23,240 nucleotides of DNA from CAZWRK01 sp964635875 (GTDB lineage Bacteria; Pseudomonadota; Gammaproteobacteria; Burkholderiales; Aquaspirillaceae), in assembly GCA_964635875.1 (NCBI GenBank), contig CAZWRK010000062.1, forward strand, positions 1-23,240, given 5' to 3'. Under the pieces are notes generated by a model. The model had not been told where the DNA came from and did not search any database. It saw only the letters and a list, made by a program, of their open reading frames with translations. Both the position numbers and the translations under genes were made by a program. Shown piece after piece: positions 12,798-19,617 of the stretch (positions are counted from its first letter, which is position 1; the number at the start of each line of letters is the position of its first letter).

Positions 12798-13055
12798 TCA
12801 GGATTTGTTGCGCTTGAACAGCGGCTGGGGTTTGACGAACAGGGACAGGAAGGCGAGCATCACGGTGAACCAGATGCCCGACAAGACGGCCACCACGGCA
12901 CCGCCGAACGTGCCCATGAGCAGGATCGGAACGCCGAAGGTGAACAGCACGTCCAGCCAGACTTGGACGCGCACGCAGCGGCCCGCGCCCAGCAGCTTGC
13001 ACAGGACAAGCAGCTTGCCGATGGCCGTGCAGAAACTGATGACGATGAGGTCCAT
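12798..13055 (-). CDS. Membrane protein, 85 aa
   Basis: Two to three hydrophobic segments: residues 1-25 (MDLIVISFCTAIGKLLVLCK), 33-50 (WLDVLFTFGVPILLMGTF) and 52-73 (GAVVAVLSGIWFTVMLAFLS), with a basic tail FKRNKS. The start overlaps the stop of the 55-aa gene by one base (TAATG). Size and topology would be compatible with a holin, but there is no lysis gene next to it and other membrane roles are equally possible. Confidence 0.65.
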   Translation of the reverse strand: MDLIVISFCTAIGKLLVLCKLLGAGRCVRVQVWLDVLFTFGVPILLMGTFGGAVVAVLSGIWFTVMLAFLSLFVKPQPLFKRNKS

Positions 13056-13222
13056 TATTCCTCCTTGAGGCGCTCCACGAAGCGGTGGATTGTCTCGGAA
13101 CTCATTTCCCGGCCGACCATGAAGGCGGCGGCGAGTGGTTGATAGATTGCGCCTGCGATCATGAACGGTGCCAGAAGCACCGACATGATCATGACCAGCA
13201 TGGCTTGGACGAGCTTCCTCAT
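13055..13222 (-). CDS. Small membrane protein, 55 aa
   Basis: Translation from the ATG at 13222 gives MRKLVQAMLVMIMSVLLAPF with a hydrophobic span over residues ~5-38 and a charged amphipathic C-terminal helix (SETIHRFVERLKEE). The start overlaps the 89-aa gene's stop by four bases (ATGA) and the stop overlaps the 85-aa gene's start by one. Position in a tightly overlapped series of membrane peptides supports it being real. Function unknown. Confidence 0.6.
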   Translation of the reverse strand: MRKLVQAMLVMIMSVLLAPFMIAGAIYQPLAAAFMVGREMSSETIHRFVERLKEE

Positions 13223-13488
13223 GACGTGGCGAGCTTGGCGAGCCGCCGCTTGGTGAACGGCAGCGTGGAACGGGCGAAGTTGCGGCGGACGTCCCGGATC
13301 TCAGGACCTGAGAGCTTGGACGCCGTCTTGTTTTCGATCAGGTGCAGGGCGAGGCGCTGTTGCGCCTGACGGGCCTTCACCGCCTTGGGGCGCAAAGCGC
13401 GGGCAGCCTGCTTCGCAGCAGCCTCCCCGAATTTCACGACCGAGCGCAGCTTGGTGCGTTTGGACCTTGGTTTGTTTTGGTTGTACAT
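13219..13488 (-). CDS. Basic, Ala/Arg/Lys-rich protein, 89 aa
   Basis: The ATG at 13488 gives MYNQNKPRSKRTKLRSVVKF, then a long helical Ala/Lys/Arg/Gln stretch (AAAKQAARALRPKAVKARQA) and RRNFARSTLPFTKRRLAKLA. The upstream extension of this frame lies opposite and inside other sequence without coding character, so the short form is preferred. High positive charge suggests nucleic-acid or membrane-surface binding. It starts the run of overlapped small genes, 187 bases after the 364-aa gene. Confidence 0.55.
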   Translation of the reverse strand: MYNQNKPRSKRTKLRSVVKFGEAAAKQAARALRPKAVKARQAQQRLALHLIENKTASKLSGPEIRDVRRNFARSTLPFTKRRLAKLATS

Positions 13489-13675
13489 GTCGGGGAGAGG
13501 TGTGGCGGCCGAGAACGGCAACGGGAGCGCCTCAGAACCACGAAAAATCTGGAACAGGGGACGTGATTTCCTGTGGCCTTTGAGGTGTCGCGGCCGCCAT
13601 CCCGGTGTAAGTCCTGTCCCGGCCCCCGCTGGCCCCAGCCCGGTCGTATCTCCGGGCTGGGGCTGTTGGGCTCCG
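13489..13675. terminator. Intergenic segment with a perfect 12-bp hairpin (13632-13663)
   Basis: GCCCCAGCCCGG (13632-13643) pairs exactly with CCGGGCTGGGGC (13652-13663), loop of 8. It lies 12 bases after the stop of the 364-aa gene on the - strand. No T-tract follows in either direction, so it is a terminator-like or transcript-stabilising structure. I see nothing else in this segment. Confidence 0.5.
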
Positions 13676-14770
13676 TCAGACTGCCCACGCAGGAATGCGG
13701 CAGTGGTCGTTGGGAGTGCGGACGAAGGCGTCTTTGGGCAGCGCCTTGGGCGCGGCTTTCTTGCGGGAGAGTTCCTTGAGGCTGCGGATGTTGCTTTCAA
13801 CTTGGTCCCAGTAATCGCGGCGGCTGAAGAACTGACCTTCAACGAGCTTGCCGTCCACGAACCGGACGTTCTTTTCCCGGGCCTCGAGCCGACGGAAGGC
13901 CATGTCGGCCAGTTCCCGGTAGTTTCCACTGGGCTGGATGCCGTCGCGCTCGCACGATTCCAGATAGCGCTCGGTCATGAGATGGGCGACCCTCCAGCGA
14001 TACAGGTCGTCCGTGTCGTGTGTGAGGCCTTCGGGCAGCCGCTCGCGGGGAATGGAGTAGGGCAGGGCCGAGGGCATCATCTGCTCCTCAAGGTACGTAT
14101 TGGCCCGGATTTGGTCCCGGGTGAGTTCGCGCAGGATGTGGTCGCTCTCGGAGCGAGGGTCGGCCGGTTCCTCCAAGTAGAGGGCGTCGAGGTCTTCGTT
14201 GGAGCCCCACGCGACTTGGATTACGTCGCCGATCATCACGGGACGGTACTCACCGGTCTCGGGATCGTTGAACATGCAGGGCACGATGTCACCGTCCTTG
14301 TCCTTGGGTAGTCTGGACTTGAGCTCGGCCATCGTGCAGCCACGCTTCTCCGGGCCTAGCATCAGCTGGTGCATGTACCAGCGGTCGAAGCCGGGCTTGT
14401 CGTTGTACGTCATGGTCTGGAGCTCGGTGAGTTCGGCCGAGTCCTCCTGATCGAGCGCGGAAGCGCTCATGCCGTCGGTCAGGTCCTCATCCTCGCCCAC
14501 GGCGCTGAGCGAGCGGCATCCCACCCAGATCTCACGGACGGTGGGAAGCTGGGAACTGGCCATCCGGTTCGAGTCCTCCTTGTAGTCGCTGTCCTCGTAG
14601 TCGAAGATGCGCGTGAAGGGCAGGATGGTGCGGTGGGTCTTGTTGAGCTCGTGGGCTTCGGCCACGGTGATTTTGGCGAGGCGGTTCATCTTGACCGAGC
14701 CGTAGCGGCGCATGGCGGAGAGCGCAGCAAGTGCGATCTCGGTGATCTTTTGCAGGCGTTTCGTTGTCAT
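13676..14770 (-). CDS. Unknown acidic protein, 364 aa
   Basis: I prefer the ATG at 14770 (MTTKRLQKITEIALAALSAM); the ORF could open at 14794, but that codon lies in the hairpin before the gene. The N-terminal ~25 residues are a basic amphipathic helix, followed by an acidic region (DYEDSDYKEDSNRM; AVGEDEDLTDGMSA) and a longer mixed domain with WYMHQLMLGPEKRGCTMAEL and MIGDVIQVAWGSNEDLDALY. The C terminus is Lys/Arg-rich. No known motif is found. It is the largest unassigned gene of the early block and stands alone between two hairpins, so it may have its own expression level. Confidence 0.7.
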   Translation of the reverse strand: MTTKRLQKITEIALAALSAMRRYGSVKMNRLAKITVAEAHELNKTHRTILPFTRIFDYEDSDYKEDSNRMASSQLPTVREIWVGCRSLSAVGEDEDLTDGMSASALDQEDSAELTELQTMTYNDKPGFDRWYMHQLMLGPEKRGCTMAELKSRLPKDKDGDIVPCMFNDPETGEYRPVMIGDVIQVAWGSNEDLDALYLEEPADPRSESDHILRELTRDQIRANTYLEEQMMPSALPYSIPRERLPEGLTHDTDDLYRWRVAHLMTERYLESCERDGIQPSGNYRELADMAFRRLEAREKNVRFVDGKLVEGQFFSRRDYWDQVESNIRSLKELSRKKAAPKALPKDAFVRTPNDHCRIPAWAV

Positions 14771-14784
14771 GATACGAATGACAA

Positions 14785-14812
14785 GAGCCAGCACCGGTGA
14801 AGGTGCTGGCTC
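14785..14812 (-). terminator. Perfect 11-bp hairpin after the 164-aa gene
   Basis: GAGCCAGCACC (14785-14795) pairs exactly with GGTGCTGGCTC (14802-14812) around a 6-base loop. It lies 22 bases after the 164-aa gene's stop. TTGTCATTCG follows on the - strand, a moderate T-rich run; partial intrinsic termination is likely. Confidence 0.65.
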
Positions 14813-14833
14813 AGTTGTTCCTTGGGTTGGGGG

Positions 14834-15328
14834 TTAGTTGCTGGTCTCGGCGAACGGATCGGTCGCCGCGGAGGTGGTGGGCGCGAGCAGGCTGTCGATC
14901 AGCGAGGTCGCCACCGTGTTCTCCATCTTCGTCGCGGGACGGAGCTTCACGTTGTAGGCGTTCTGGCCGTTCTCGAGCTTGACCGGCAGGTTGTTCTTCA
15001 TCTGGGGCACGATGGAGGCGATGACCTCATCGTTCAGGATGACCTCGTCCTTCATGGCGAGGATCAGGTCGCGGTCCGACAGGAGCGCGAGCTTGTTGGG
15101 GAAGCCGGTCCGGAGGTCGTTCAGGCCGATCCGGATGGCCGCGGCGGTCTTCACGGGATCATCGCCCTTGAGGCGCACGGCGTGCGTGACGTGCTTGCCG
15201 TCCTCGAGGGTGATGCGCGTGAAGATGACCGGCCGGTCGCCGGTCAGGATGGTGGAGATCAGGGTGACGCGACCGCGATAGTCGCCCGACACGTTCTGGA
15301 CTTGGGACTGTGAAGCGTTGGTGCTCAT
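14834..15328 (-). CDS. Unknown protein, 164 aa
   Basis: MSTNASQSQVQNVSGDYRGR is followed by a beta-rich start (RVTLISTILTGDRPVIFTRI), a helical middle (LNDLRTGFPNKLALLSDRDL) and a C-terminal tail ending TDPFAETSN. I recognise no family. The leader before ATG (ATCAACCACAGCATC) is A/C-rich. A hairpin follows the gene. It is flanked by the 96-aa gene 32 bases upstream; both may be strongly expressed early proteins. Confidence 0.65.
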   Translation of the reverse strand: MSTNASQSQVQNVSGDYRGRVTLISTILTGDRPVIFTRITLEDGKHVTHAVRLKGDDPVKTAAAIRIGLNDLRTGFPNKLALLSDRDLILAMKDEVILNDEVIASIVPQMKNNLPVKLENGQNAYNVKLRPATKMENTVATSLIDSLLAPTTSAATDPFAETSN

Positions 15329-15360
15329 GATGCTGTGGTTGATGATGGTTGGGACGAAAG

Positions 15361-15651
15361 TTAACCAGCGACAGGGGTGCTGGGTTTGTTGGGGTCGATG
15401 GCCTTGCTGGCCGAGCCGAACAGGCTCGAGAGGACGGAGCGGACCTTGGTGACCGCGGTCTTGGTGCCGGTGGCCACGTTGGCGATGGTGTCGTCGAGGA
15501 CCTCACCCGGCGAGCGCGGCTCGGGGATGTAGACGGACGAAATGGCATCGTGCTTGATGCCGAGCTTGTCGCATTGGGCCGAGGCGGCGCTGAGAGAGCC
15601 AGCCTCGAACGAGGCCACGCAGATCTGCTGATTGTAGACGTAGTATTTCAT
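15361..15651 (-). CDS. Unknown protein, 96 aa
   Basis: MKYYVYNQQICVASFEAGSL starts a small beta-alpha-beta-like module (residues 1-43, ending AISSVYIPEPR), followed by a helical part with TIANVATGTKTAVTKVRSVL and a Pro/Ala tail. The leader reads GTATCACC before ATG. Not recognised as any family. Confidence 0.6.
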   Translation of the reverse strand: MKYYVYNQQICVASFEAGSLSAASAQCDKLGIKHDAISSVYIPEPRSPGEVLDDTIANVATGTKTAVTKVRSVLSSLFGSASKAIDPNKPSTPVAG

Positions 15652-15664
15652 GGTGATACGATGT

Positions 15665-15757
15665 TTAGCTGAACAGGTTGATGATGCTGACGATGACTAA
15701 CCGGAGAATGTCTGACTGCATGATGGTCAGGTTGATGCGGTCGATGAGGGTGTGCAT
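15665..15757 (-). CDS. Possible small membrane peptide, 30 aa
   Basis: MHTLIDRINLTIMQSDILRL then VIVSIINLFS and stop. It starts 31 bases inside the end of the 137-aa gene and ends just before the 96-aa gene. The composition (Ile/Leu-rich, hydrophobic) fits a single membrane-associated helix. Support is only the position and composition. Confidence 0.35.
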   Translation of the reverse strand: MHTLIDRINLTIMQSDILRLVIVSIINLFS

Positions 15758-16140
15758 GGTGTGAACGTGCGTGCGTTGAGGATCACGCTGAGCGCATGGG
15801 CTTGGTTGACTGGCGTAGTTGCGAATCTGTCACTCAGCCAACCGTTATACGGAGGCTTGATGCAGGTTCGGGCGAGCTCGTCGATCAGCTTGGGATGGTG
15901 CTGCGCCCAGATCATCCACAGGCACAGGTATTCAGGGAACATGGGACGAGCGACCAGTGGTGGCTTGCCCTTGCCGAGCCGCCAGTTGCGGCCACCCGGT
16001 TCATAGCCTTTGACGTCGCACTGGTAGTGTTCTTCGATGGTGCGGCCGTCGGGCATGGTGGCATAGAAGGCAGAGAAGCGCTTGTCACCTCTGCTGCTCA
16101 CTTCATAGCCGCCGTATCTGGCCCAGCGATAGTTAGTCAT
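15727..16140 (-). CDS. Unknown phage protein, 137 aa
   Basis: The N-terminal half (WARYGGYEVSSRGDKRFSAF, MPDGRTIEEHYQCDVKGYEP, GRNWRLGKGKPP) is the kind of short conserved stretch found in uncharacterised phage proteins that recognise or describe an 'E-x-Y-Q-x-D-x-KGY' core. The middle (FPEYLCLWMIWAQHHPKLID) is helical and aromatic, and the rest resembles a small helical domain. The start overlaps the end of the 70-aa gene by eight bases. Function not known to me. Confidence 0.7.
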   Translation of the reverse strand: MTNYRWARYGGYEVSSRGDKRFSAFYATMPDGRTIEEHYQCDVKGYEPGGRNWRLGKGKPPLVARPMFPEYLCLWMIWAQHHPKLIDELARTCIKPPYNGWLSDRFATTPVNQAHALSVILNARTFTPCTPSSTAST

Positions 16141-16345
16141 TGTTGGCCTCCTTCATCGGCTCACCGATGGACTCCCAGTTCGGGAAGATTCGGTCAGCGA
16201 CAGATGCGGCTGAGCGTGCGTCGGTTGCGTGGACAGAGCCAAGGTAACGGCCGACGCCGTCGTAGAACTTGAACTCGGGCTTGTGTGCATGCAGGCGAGT
16301 GACGCTGCCGTATGGACGTAGCTTAGGATAGAACGTAGTGATCAT
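16133..16345 (-). CDS. Unknown protein, 70 aa, first gene of the leftward block
   Basis: MITTFYPKLRPYGSVTRLHA, then FKFYDGVGRYLGSVHATDAR, giving a small beta-rich start and a helix (SAASVADRIFPNWESI). It is the gene nearest to the divergent hub and probably the first one transcribed to the left. No Shine-Dalgarno sequence is seen. Not recognised. Confidence 0.6.
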   Translation of the reverse strand: MITTFYPKLRPYGSVTRLHAHKPEFKFYDGVGRYLGSVHATDARSAASVADRIFPNWESIGEPMKEANND

Positions 16346-16793
16346 GTGATAGACGCATGCTAGCGTGAGTGCTAGTTAATGCATTATCGTCCACCGCGAA
16401 GCGGAACCTAATGACCGACCACAAACTATGCGCGTGGTCATGCTTAGGCCTTGATGATGCGCAGGCTGGGTGAGTGTGTGGACGTAAGGACGTGTTGGAT
16501 GGGTGATAGTGCGTTACTGGGGCTCTTGCACCCCACATCCATCCAAGCTGCGTTCGCTTGCGCACTGAGGTCCTTAGGACCTTTGGTTCTGCCAACCTAA
16601 GGCTCTGTGGTCCTTGGAACGTCTGTTCGTGAGAGCCGAAGGGTGGGGGTAGAGGGGGGAAATTCGGTCGGAGCGAGAGGAAGGAGGGGACCCGCCCATC
16701 CATTCTCGGGGAAAATCCCAAAAGTCCCAAGTTCCACCGGACCTTAGGGTCTTTTCCTCATCTAGGTTATTGAACTTATTACGGATTTTTCCC

Positions 16794-16967
16794 AGCCAAT
16801 AGTAATTTTAGGTTATTATCTAGAGGAGACCTATTGAAATATTGAATTATTGGGCTCCCCAGAAAAAAGTAGTCCCTACTCTCCTTCGTTTTACCCCCAA
16901 TAATCCAATATTTTCAATAGCCCAGACCATCTCTCCTCTGAATAACAACCCAGAATTACTATTGGCT
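16794..16967. repeat. Long imperfect AT-rich inverted repeat
   Basis: The left arm 16794-16854 (agccaatagtaatttt...gaattattggg) pairs with the right arm 16896-16967 (cccaataatcc...gaattactattggct). Compared after reverse complement they agree through AGCCAATAGTAATT, GTTATTAT, AGAGGAGA, CTATTGAAA, TATTG and ATTATTGGG, with a ~10-base insertion in the right arm and a few substitutions. The 41-base centre contains aaaaaagtagtccc. The same motif occurs as an inverted pair at 1911-2055. Confidence 0.85.
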
Positions 16968-16997
16968 AAAACGGACGTTCAATAGAATCGAACCCAT

Positions 16998-17023
16998 CCC
17001 CAATAGGAAAATAACTATTGGGG
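16998..17023. other. CCCCAATAG / CTATTGGGG hairpin before the terminase genes
   Basis: CCCCAATAG (16998-17006) and CTATTGGGG (17015-17023) are exact complements with an 8-base loop gaaaataa. The hairpin lies 38 bases before the small-terminase ATG. It reuses the CAATAG/CTATTG core of the neighbouring repeats and may be a binding site for a dimeric regulator or a structure in the 5' leader. Confidence 0.7.
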
Positions 17024-17060
17024 CTTGACGGCCCACCGGCCCGCGATCAGATCTGGTCGC

Positions 17061-17690
17061 ATGGCGGAAGAAACGGCCTCAGCGACCACGATGGTGCAGT
17101 TCGGTGGACCTGTGGATGACGGTATGTCTCCGAAGCAGAGGCGCTTGGCTCGGGAGAAGGAACTGCGGGAGTCGCGCAAAGCCTCTCTGGCCAAGGCGAA
17201 CGCCGTTTTGGCGGCGAAAAAGAAGCAGAAGGCCCTCGTGATGGAGAAGGTCGAGGCCGGGCTGCCGCTCACCCCGGAGGAGCAGGAGCTCGTCACGTGG
17301 ACCCCGAGCGCCAAGCGGGAGCGCGAGAAGCAGCGGATCGTGGACGCCGCGGCCAAGCTGGTCATCCGGCCCCAGAACGTGGACGCCCTGCGGCTCGTCG
17401 TGGAGCAGACGGCCGCCCGCCATGCGTACAATCCGGTCGAGAAGCTGATCCTGCTCGCCAGTTCCGGTGATCTCGAGGACAAGGAGAAGGTGGCGATCCA
17501 CAAGGCCCTCCTGCCCTTCCTCGCCCCGCAGCTCCCGGCGGCGAAGGAGTCGACCAAGGCGAGCGAGGACGACAAGGACAAGGTGAAGGTGACGGTCACC
17601 CAGTTCGTTTTTCCCACGCACCGGGACCGCCCAGACAAGCCACTGCATGAGCAGAAGGCTCCGATGGTCTCCCTTGCTCCTTCGCCATGA
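17061..17690 (+). CDS. terS: Probable terminase small subunit
   Basis: A 209-aa protein from the ATG at 17061. A TTG 36 bases upstream is in frame but touches the hairpin and is less likely. It lies directly before, and overlaps by four bases, the large terminase gene, the normal place of the small subunit. The protein is basic at the start, with a long charged helix (SPKQRRLAREKELRESRKAS) and a further Lys-rich helical stretch. A helical region at about 105-160 may form the oligomer core. Small terminases recognise viral DNA and form a ring that regulates the motor. Identification is by position and composition, not by a motif. Confidence 0.6.
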   Translation: MAEETASATTMVQFGGPVDDGMSPKQRRLAREKELRESRKASLAKANAVLAAKKKQKALVMEKVEAGLPLTPEEQELVTWTPSAKREREKQRIVDAAAKLVIRPQNVDALRLVVEQTAARHAYNPVEKLILLASSGDLEDKEKVAIHKALLPFLAPQLPAAKESTKASEDDKDKVKVTVTQFVFPTHRDRPDKPLHEQKAPMVSLAPSP

Positions 17691-19009
17691 CACACGTCCA
17701 GCTCCCCGCGAACAATTGGGTTCCCCGGCACTATCAGATCGGATTCTGGGAGTACATGCAGAGCACTCCGTGGGGTGCCCGGGCGATCCTCTGCCACCAC
17801 CGCCGCGCCGGAAAGGACCACACGGCCATCAACTGGACGGCCTGCGCCTCCCAGCTGCGCGTTGGCTTGTACATCCACATCTTCCCGTATGCGAATCAGG
17901 CGCGCCGCGTGATCTGGAACGGCATCGACCGCAACGGCGTGCGGTTCCTCGACGCCTTCCCGGACGAGTTGATCGAGAGCCAGAGCGACCTCGAGATGCG
18001 CCTGCGCCTGAAGAACGGCTCGATCTACCAGCTGCTCGGCGCGGACGACCCGGACAAGCTGGTTGGCATCAACTGCGTGGGGGCGGTGTTCTCGGAGTTC
18101 GCCCTCATGAACCCGATTGCGCTGGACCTCGTGATGCCGATCCTGAACGAGAACGGTGGCTGGGCCGTGTTTCCCTCGACGCCCCGTGGCGAGAATCACT
18201 TCCACAAGCTCTGCGAGCAGGCGCGGAAGAACCCGAAGTGGTTCTTCAGCCTCGAGACGGTGGACACGACCGGGGCCATCGACCCGGCGATGATCGAGGA
18301 GGAGCGCAAGCGCGGCGTCGAGGAGGCGCTGATCCAGCAGGAGTACTACTGCAGTTTCTCCGCGCCGCTGCAGGGCGCGTACTACGAGAAGCAGATGGCC
18401 GCCGTCATGGCGGACCAGCGGATCACCAAGGTGCCGCACGAGCAGGGCCTCGTCGTCCACACGGCGTGGGACCTCGGCGTGAACGACTCGACGGCCATCT
18501 GGTGCTTCCAGCTGCCGAAGGACGGCAACCCGCGCATCATCGACTACGTCGAGGCGACCGGCGAGGGGTTTTCGTATTACGCAAAGGAGCTCGACCAGCG
18601 GGCGCACAAGCACAACTGGACCTTCGGCACCCACTACGGGCCGCACGACTTGGCGCAGCGCGACATCGGCACGGGCAAGACCCGGCTCGAGACGGCCCGG
18701 GAGCTGGGACTGCGCTTCACCATCGTGCCGCGCAGCGAGGTGGAGGACGGTATCGAGGCCTGCCGCCAGCTGATCCCGAAGTGCTGGTTCGATGAGGTCC
18801 GCACGGCCCGCGGGATCGAGTGCCTCAAGTCCTATCGCAAGGAGTGGGACGAGCGCCTGAAGGTCTACCGCAACAAGCCGCGCCACGACGAGTTCAGCCA
18901 CGGGGCCGATGCCTTCCGCACCTTGGCGATGGGGATCCGGACGCGCAGCCCGCGCAAGGAGGGCGAGCGCAAGAACCAAGCCGAGAACGACTATGATCCT
19001 TTCCGTTAA
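17687..19009 (+). CDS. terL: Terminase large subunit (DNA packaging ATPase/nuclease)
   Basis: A 440-aa protein. ILCHHRRAGKDHTA (about 34-47) is the R-x-G-K Walker A variant of phage terminases, VGAVFSEFAL (131-140) the Walker B strand with E137 as catalytic acid, and FPSTPRGENHFH (162-173) the coupling motif. The C-terminal RNase-H-like nuclease has AWDLGVNDSTAIW (D262 first metal ligand) and HDEFSHGADAFR (D401, D408). It would cut the concatemer and drive DNA into the procapsid. Overlaps with both neighbours (ATGA at the start; the next gene begins before its stop) fit an operon. Confidence 0.93.
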   Translation: MTHVQLPANNWVPRHYQIGFWEYMQSTPWGARAILCHHRRAGKDHTAINWTACASQLRVGLYIHIFPYANQARRVIWNGIDRNGVRFLDAFPDELIESQSDLEMRLRLKNGSIYQLLGADDPDKLVGINCVGAVFSEFALMNPIALDLVMPILNENGGWAVFPSTPRGENHFHKLCEQARKNPKWFFSLETVDTTGAIDPAMIEEERKRGVEEALIQQEYYCSFSAPLQGAYYEKQMAAVMADQRITKVPHEQGLVVHTAWDLGVNDSTAIWCFQLPKDGNPRIIDYVEATGEGFSYYAKELDQRAHKHNWTFGTHYGPHDLAQRDIGTGKTRLETARELGLRFTIVPRSEVEDGIEACRQLIPKCWFDEVRTARGIECLKSYRKEWDERLKVYRNKPRHDEFSHGADAFRTLAMGIRTRSPRKEGERKNQAENDYDPFR

Positions 19010-19367
19010 GCCCTACGACTATCTGGCCTCGTTCAGCCGGGCCTGCAAGGACACGCCCTACGACTTTGCCCAATCGTTCGACTGGCACTTCACGCACGGC
19101 TATGTGTTCAAGGGTCCCAACTACCTCATGCTCGCCAGCGCCGACCCGAACCGCCCGGATGCGTGGCTCGTGTTCTGGGCCGAGGTCCGCCCGGCCAAGC
19201 GCACGAGGGAGCACATCGCCATGCTTCTGTCGCACATGCCGCACTTCCGGCCCTACGTTGGCTGGGCGCGCTACTTCAAGGGCCGTCCGCACGTGAAATA
19301 TTACTCGACTAGTCGGCTGCTTGCCCTTACCAAGAGCCCAGATGCGTCTCCTGCGCCTACTTCTTGA
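18993..19367 (+). CDS. Unknown phage protein after terminase, 124 aa
   Basis: The ATG at 18993 overlaps the terL end by 17 bases. The protein (MILSVKPYDYLASFSRACKD) is aromatic and probably alpha/beta; WHFTHGYVFKGPNYLMLASA and VGWARYFKGRPHVKYYSTSR suggest a compact domain with a final basic aromatic strand that might bind a nucleic acid or protein partner. Small genes of this position between terminase and portal are common in short-tailed phages, but I do not recognise this family. Confidence 0.7.
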   Translation: MILSVKPYDYLASFSRACKDTPYDFAQSFDWHFTHGYVFKGPNYLMLASADPNRPDAWLVFWAEVRPAKRTREHIAMLLSHMPHFRPYVGWARYFKGRPHVKYYSTSRLLALTKSPDASPAPTS

Positions 19368-19617
19368 CTGGTCCCCCGCGTCCTTTTCCTCGCTGGTTCC
19401 GGGGATGGTCTGGTTCGGCGGGGGCAACGTGGTGTCGAGTGCGAAAGCGCCGCCACCCGTTGCCCCTGCTCCGGCACGGGCGATGACGCCGACGCAGAGC
19501 GTCACGGATATTCTCTCGCAGCGGGCGAAACCGAAGACCGTCCTCGCCTCGCCGCTTAGCTCGTACTACAACAATCCCATGGCCAAGAAGACAATCCTTG
19601 GCGTGCCCATCGCATGA
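19342..19617 (+). CDS. Small proline-rich protein before the portal, 91 aa
   Basis: The ATG at 19342 (MRLLRLLLDWSPASFSSLVP) lies within the end of the 124-aa gene. Residues 36-55 are Ala/Pro-rich (APPPVAPAPARAMTPTQSVT), and the C terminus ends PMAKKTILGVPIA. A short protein with a Pro-rich middle and a final K-T-I/L-L-G is often encoded just before T7-type portals in phage genomes; its function is unknown to me. The stop overlaps the portal start by four bases. The hydrophobic start could also be membrane-associated. Confidence 0.65.
   Translation: MRLLRLLLDWSPASFSSLVPGMVWFGGGNVVSSAKAPPPVAPAPARAMTPTQSVTDILSQRAKPKTVLASPLSSYYNNPMAKKTILGVPIA

Larger units (their letters stand above)
16346..17060. 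promoter_or_regulatory. Divergent non-coding hub between leftward and rightward gene blocks
   Basis: About 715 bases without a convincing gene. From left to right it contains a small stem (ctagc...gctag, about 16360-16375), a perfect palindrome AGGTCC-TTA-GGACCT (16568-16582) with further CCTAAGG/CCTTAGG-like heptamers near 16596 and 16742, a G-rich purine run (16641-16659, gggtgggggtagagggggg), and then the AT-rich inverted repeat and CCCCAATAG hairpin listed separately. A divergent promoter pair is expected here; no sigma70 consensus is obvious. The combination of AT-rich repeats, heptamers and a purine run would also fit a replication origin. Confidence 0.65.

Noticed and set aside
16323..16730. 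135-codon - strand frame in the hub
   Set aside because: Composition is Pro/Ser/Arg/His-rich without structure, it covers the palindrome and purine run, and overlaps the start of the 70-aa gene.
17025..17060. TTG start giving a 12-residue longer small terminase
   Set aside because: The TTG touches the CCCCAATAG hairpin and adds Pro/Arg-rich residues; the ATG at 17061 is simpler.
17015..18979. 654-codon open frame on the - strand opposite terS/terL
   Set aside because: It is Arg/Leu/Val-rich shadow of two well-supported + strand terminase genes and has no motif; GC-rich third positions keep the reverse frame open.
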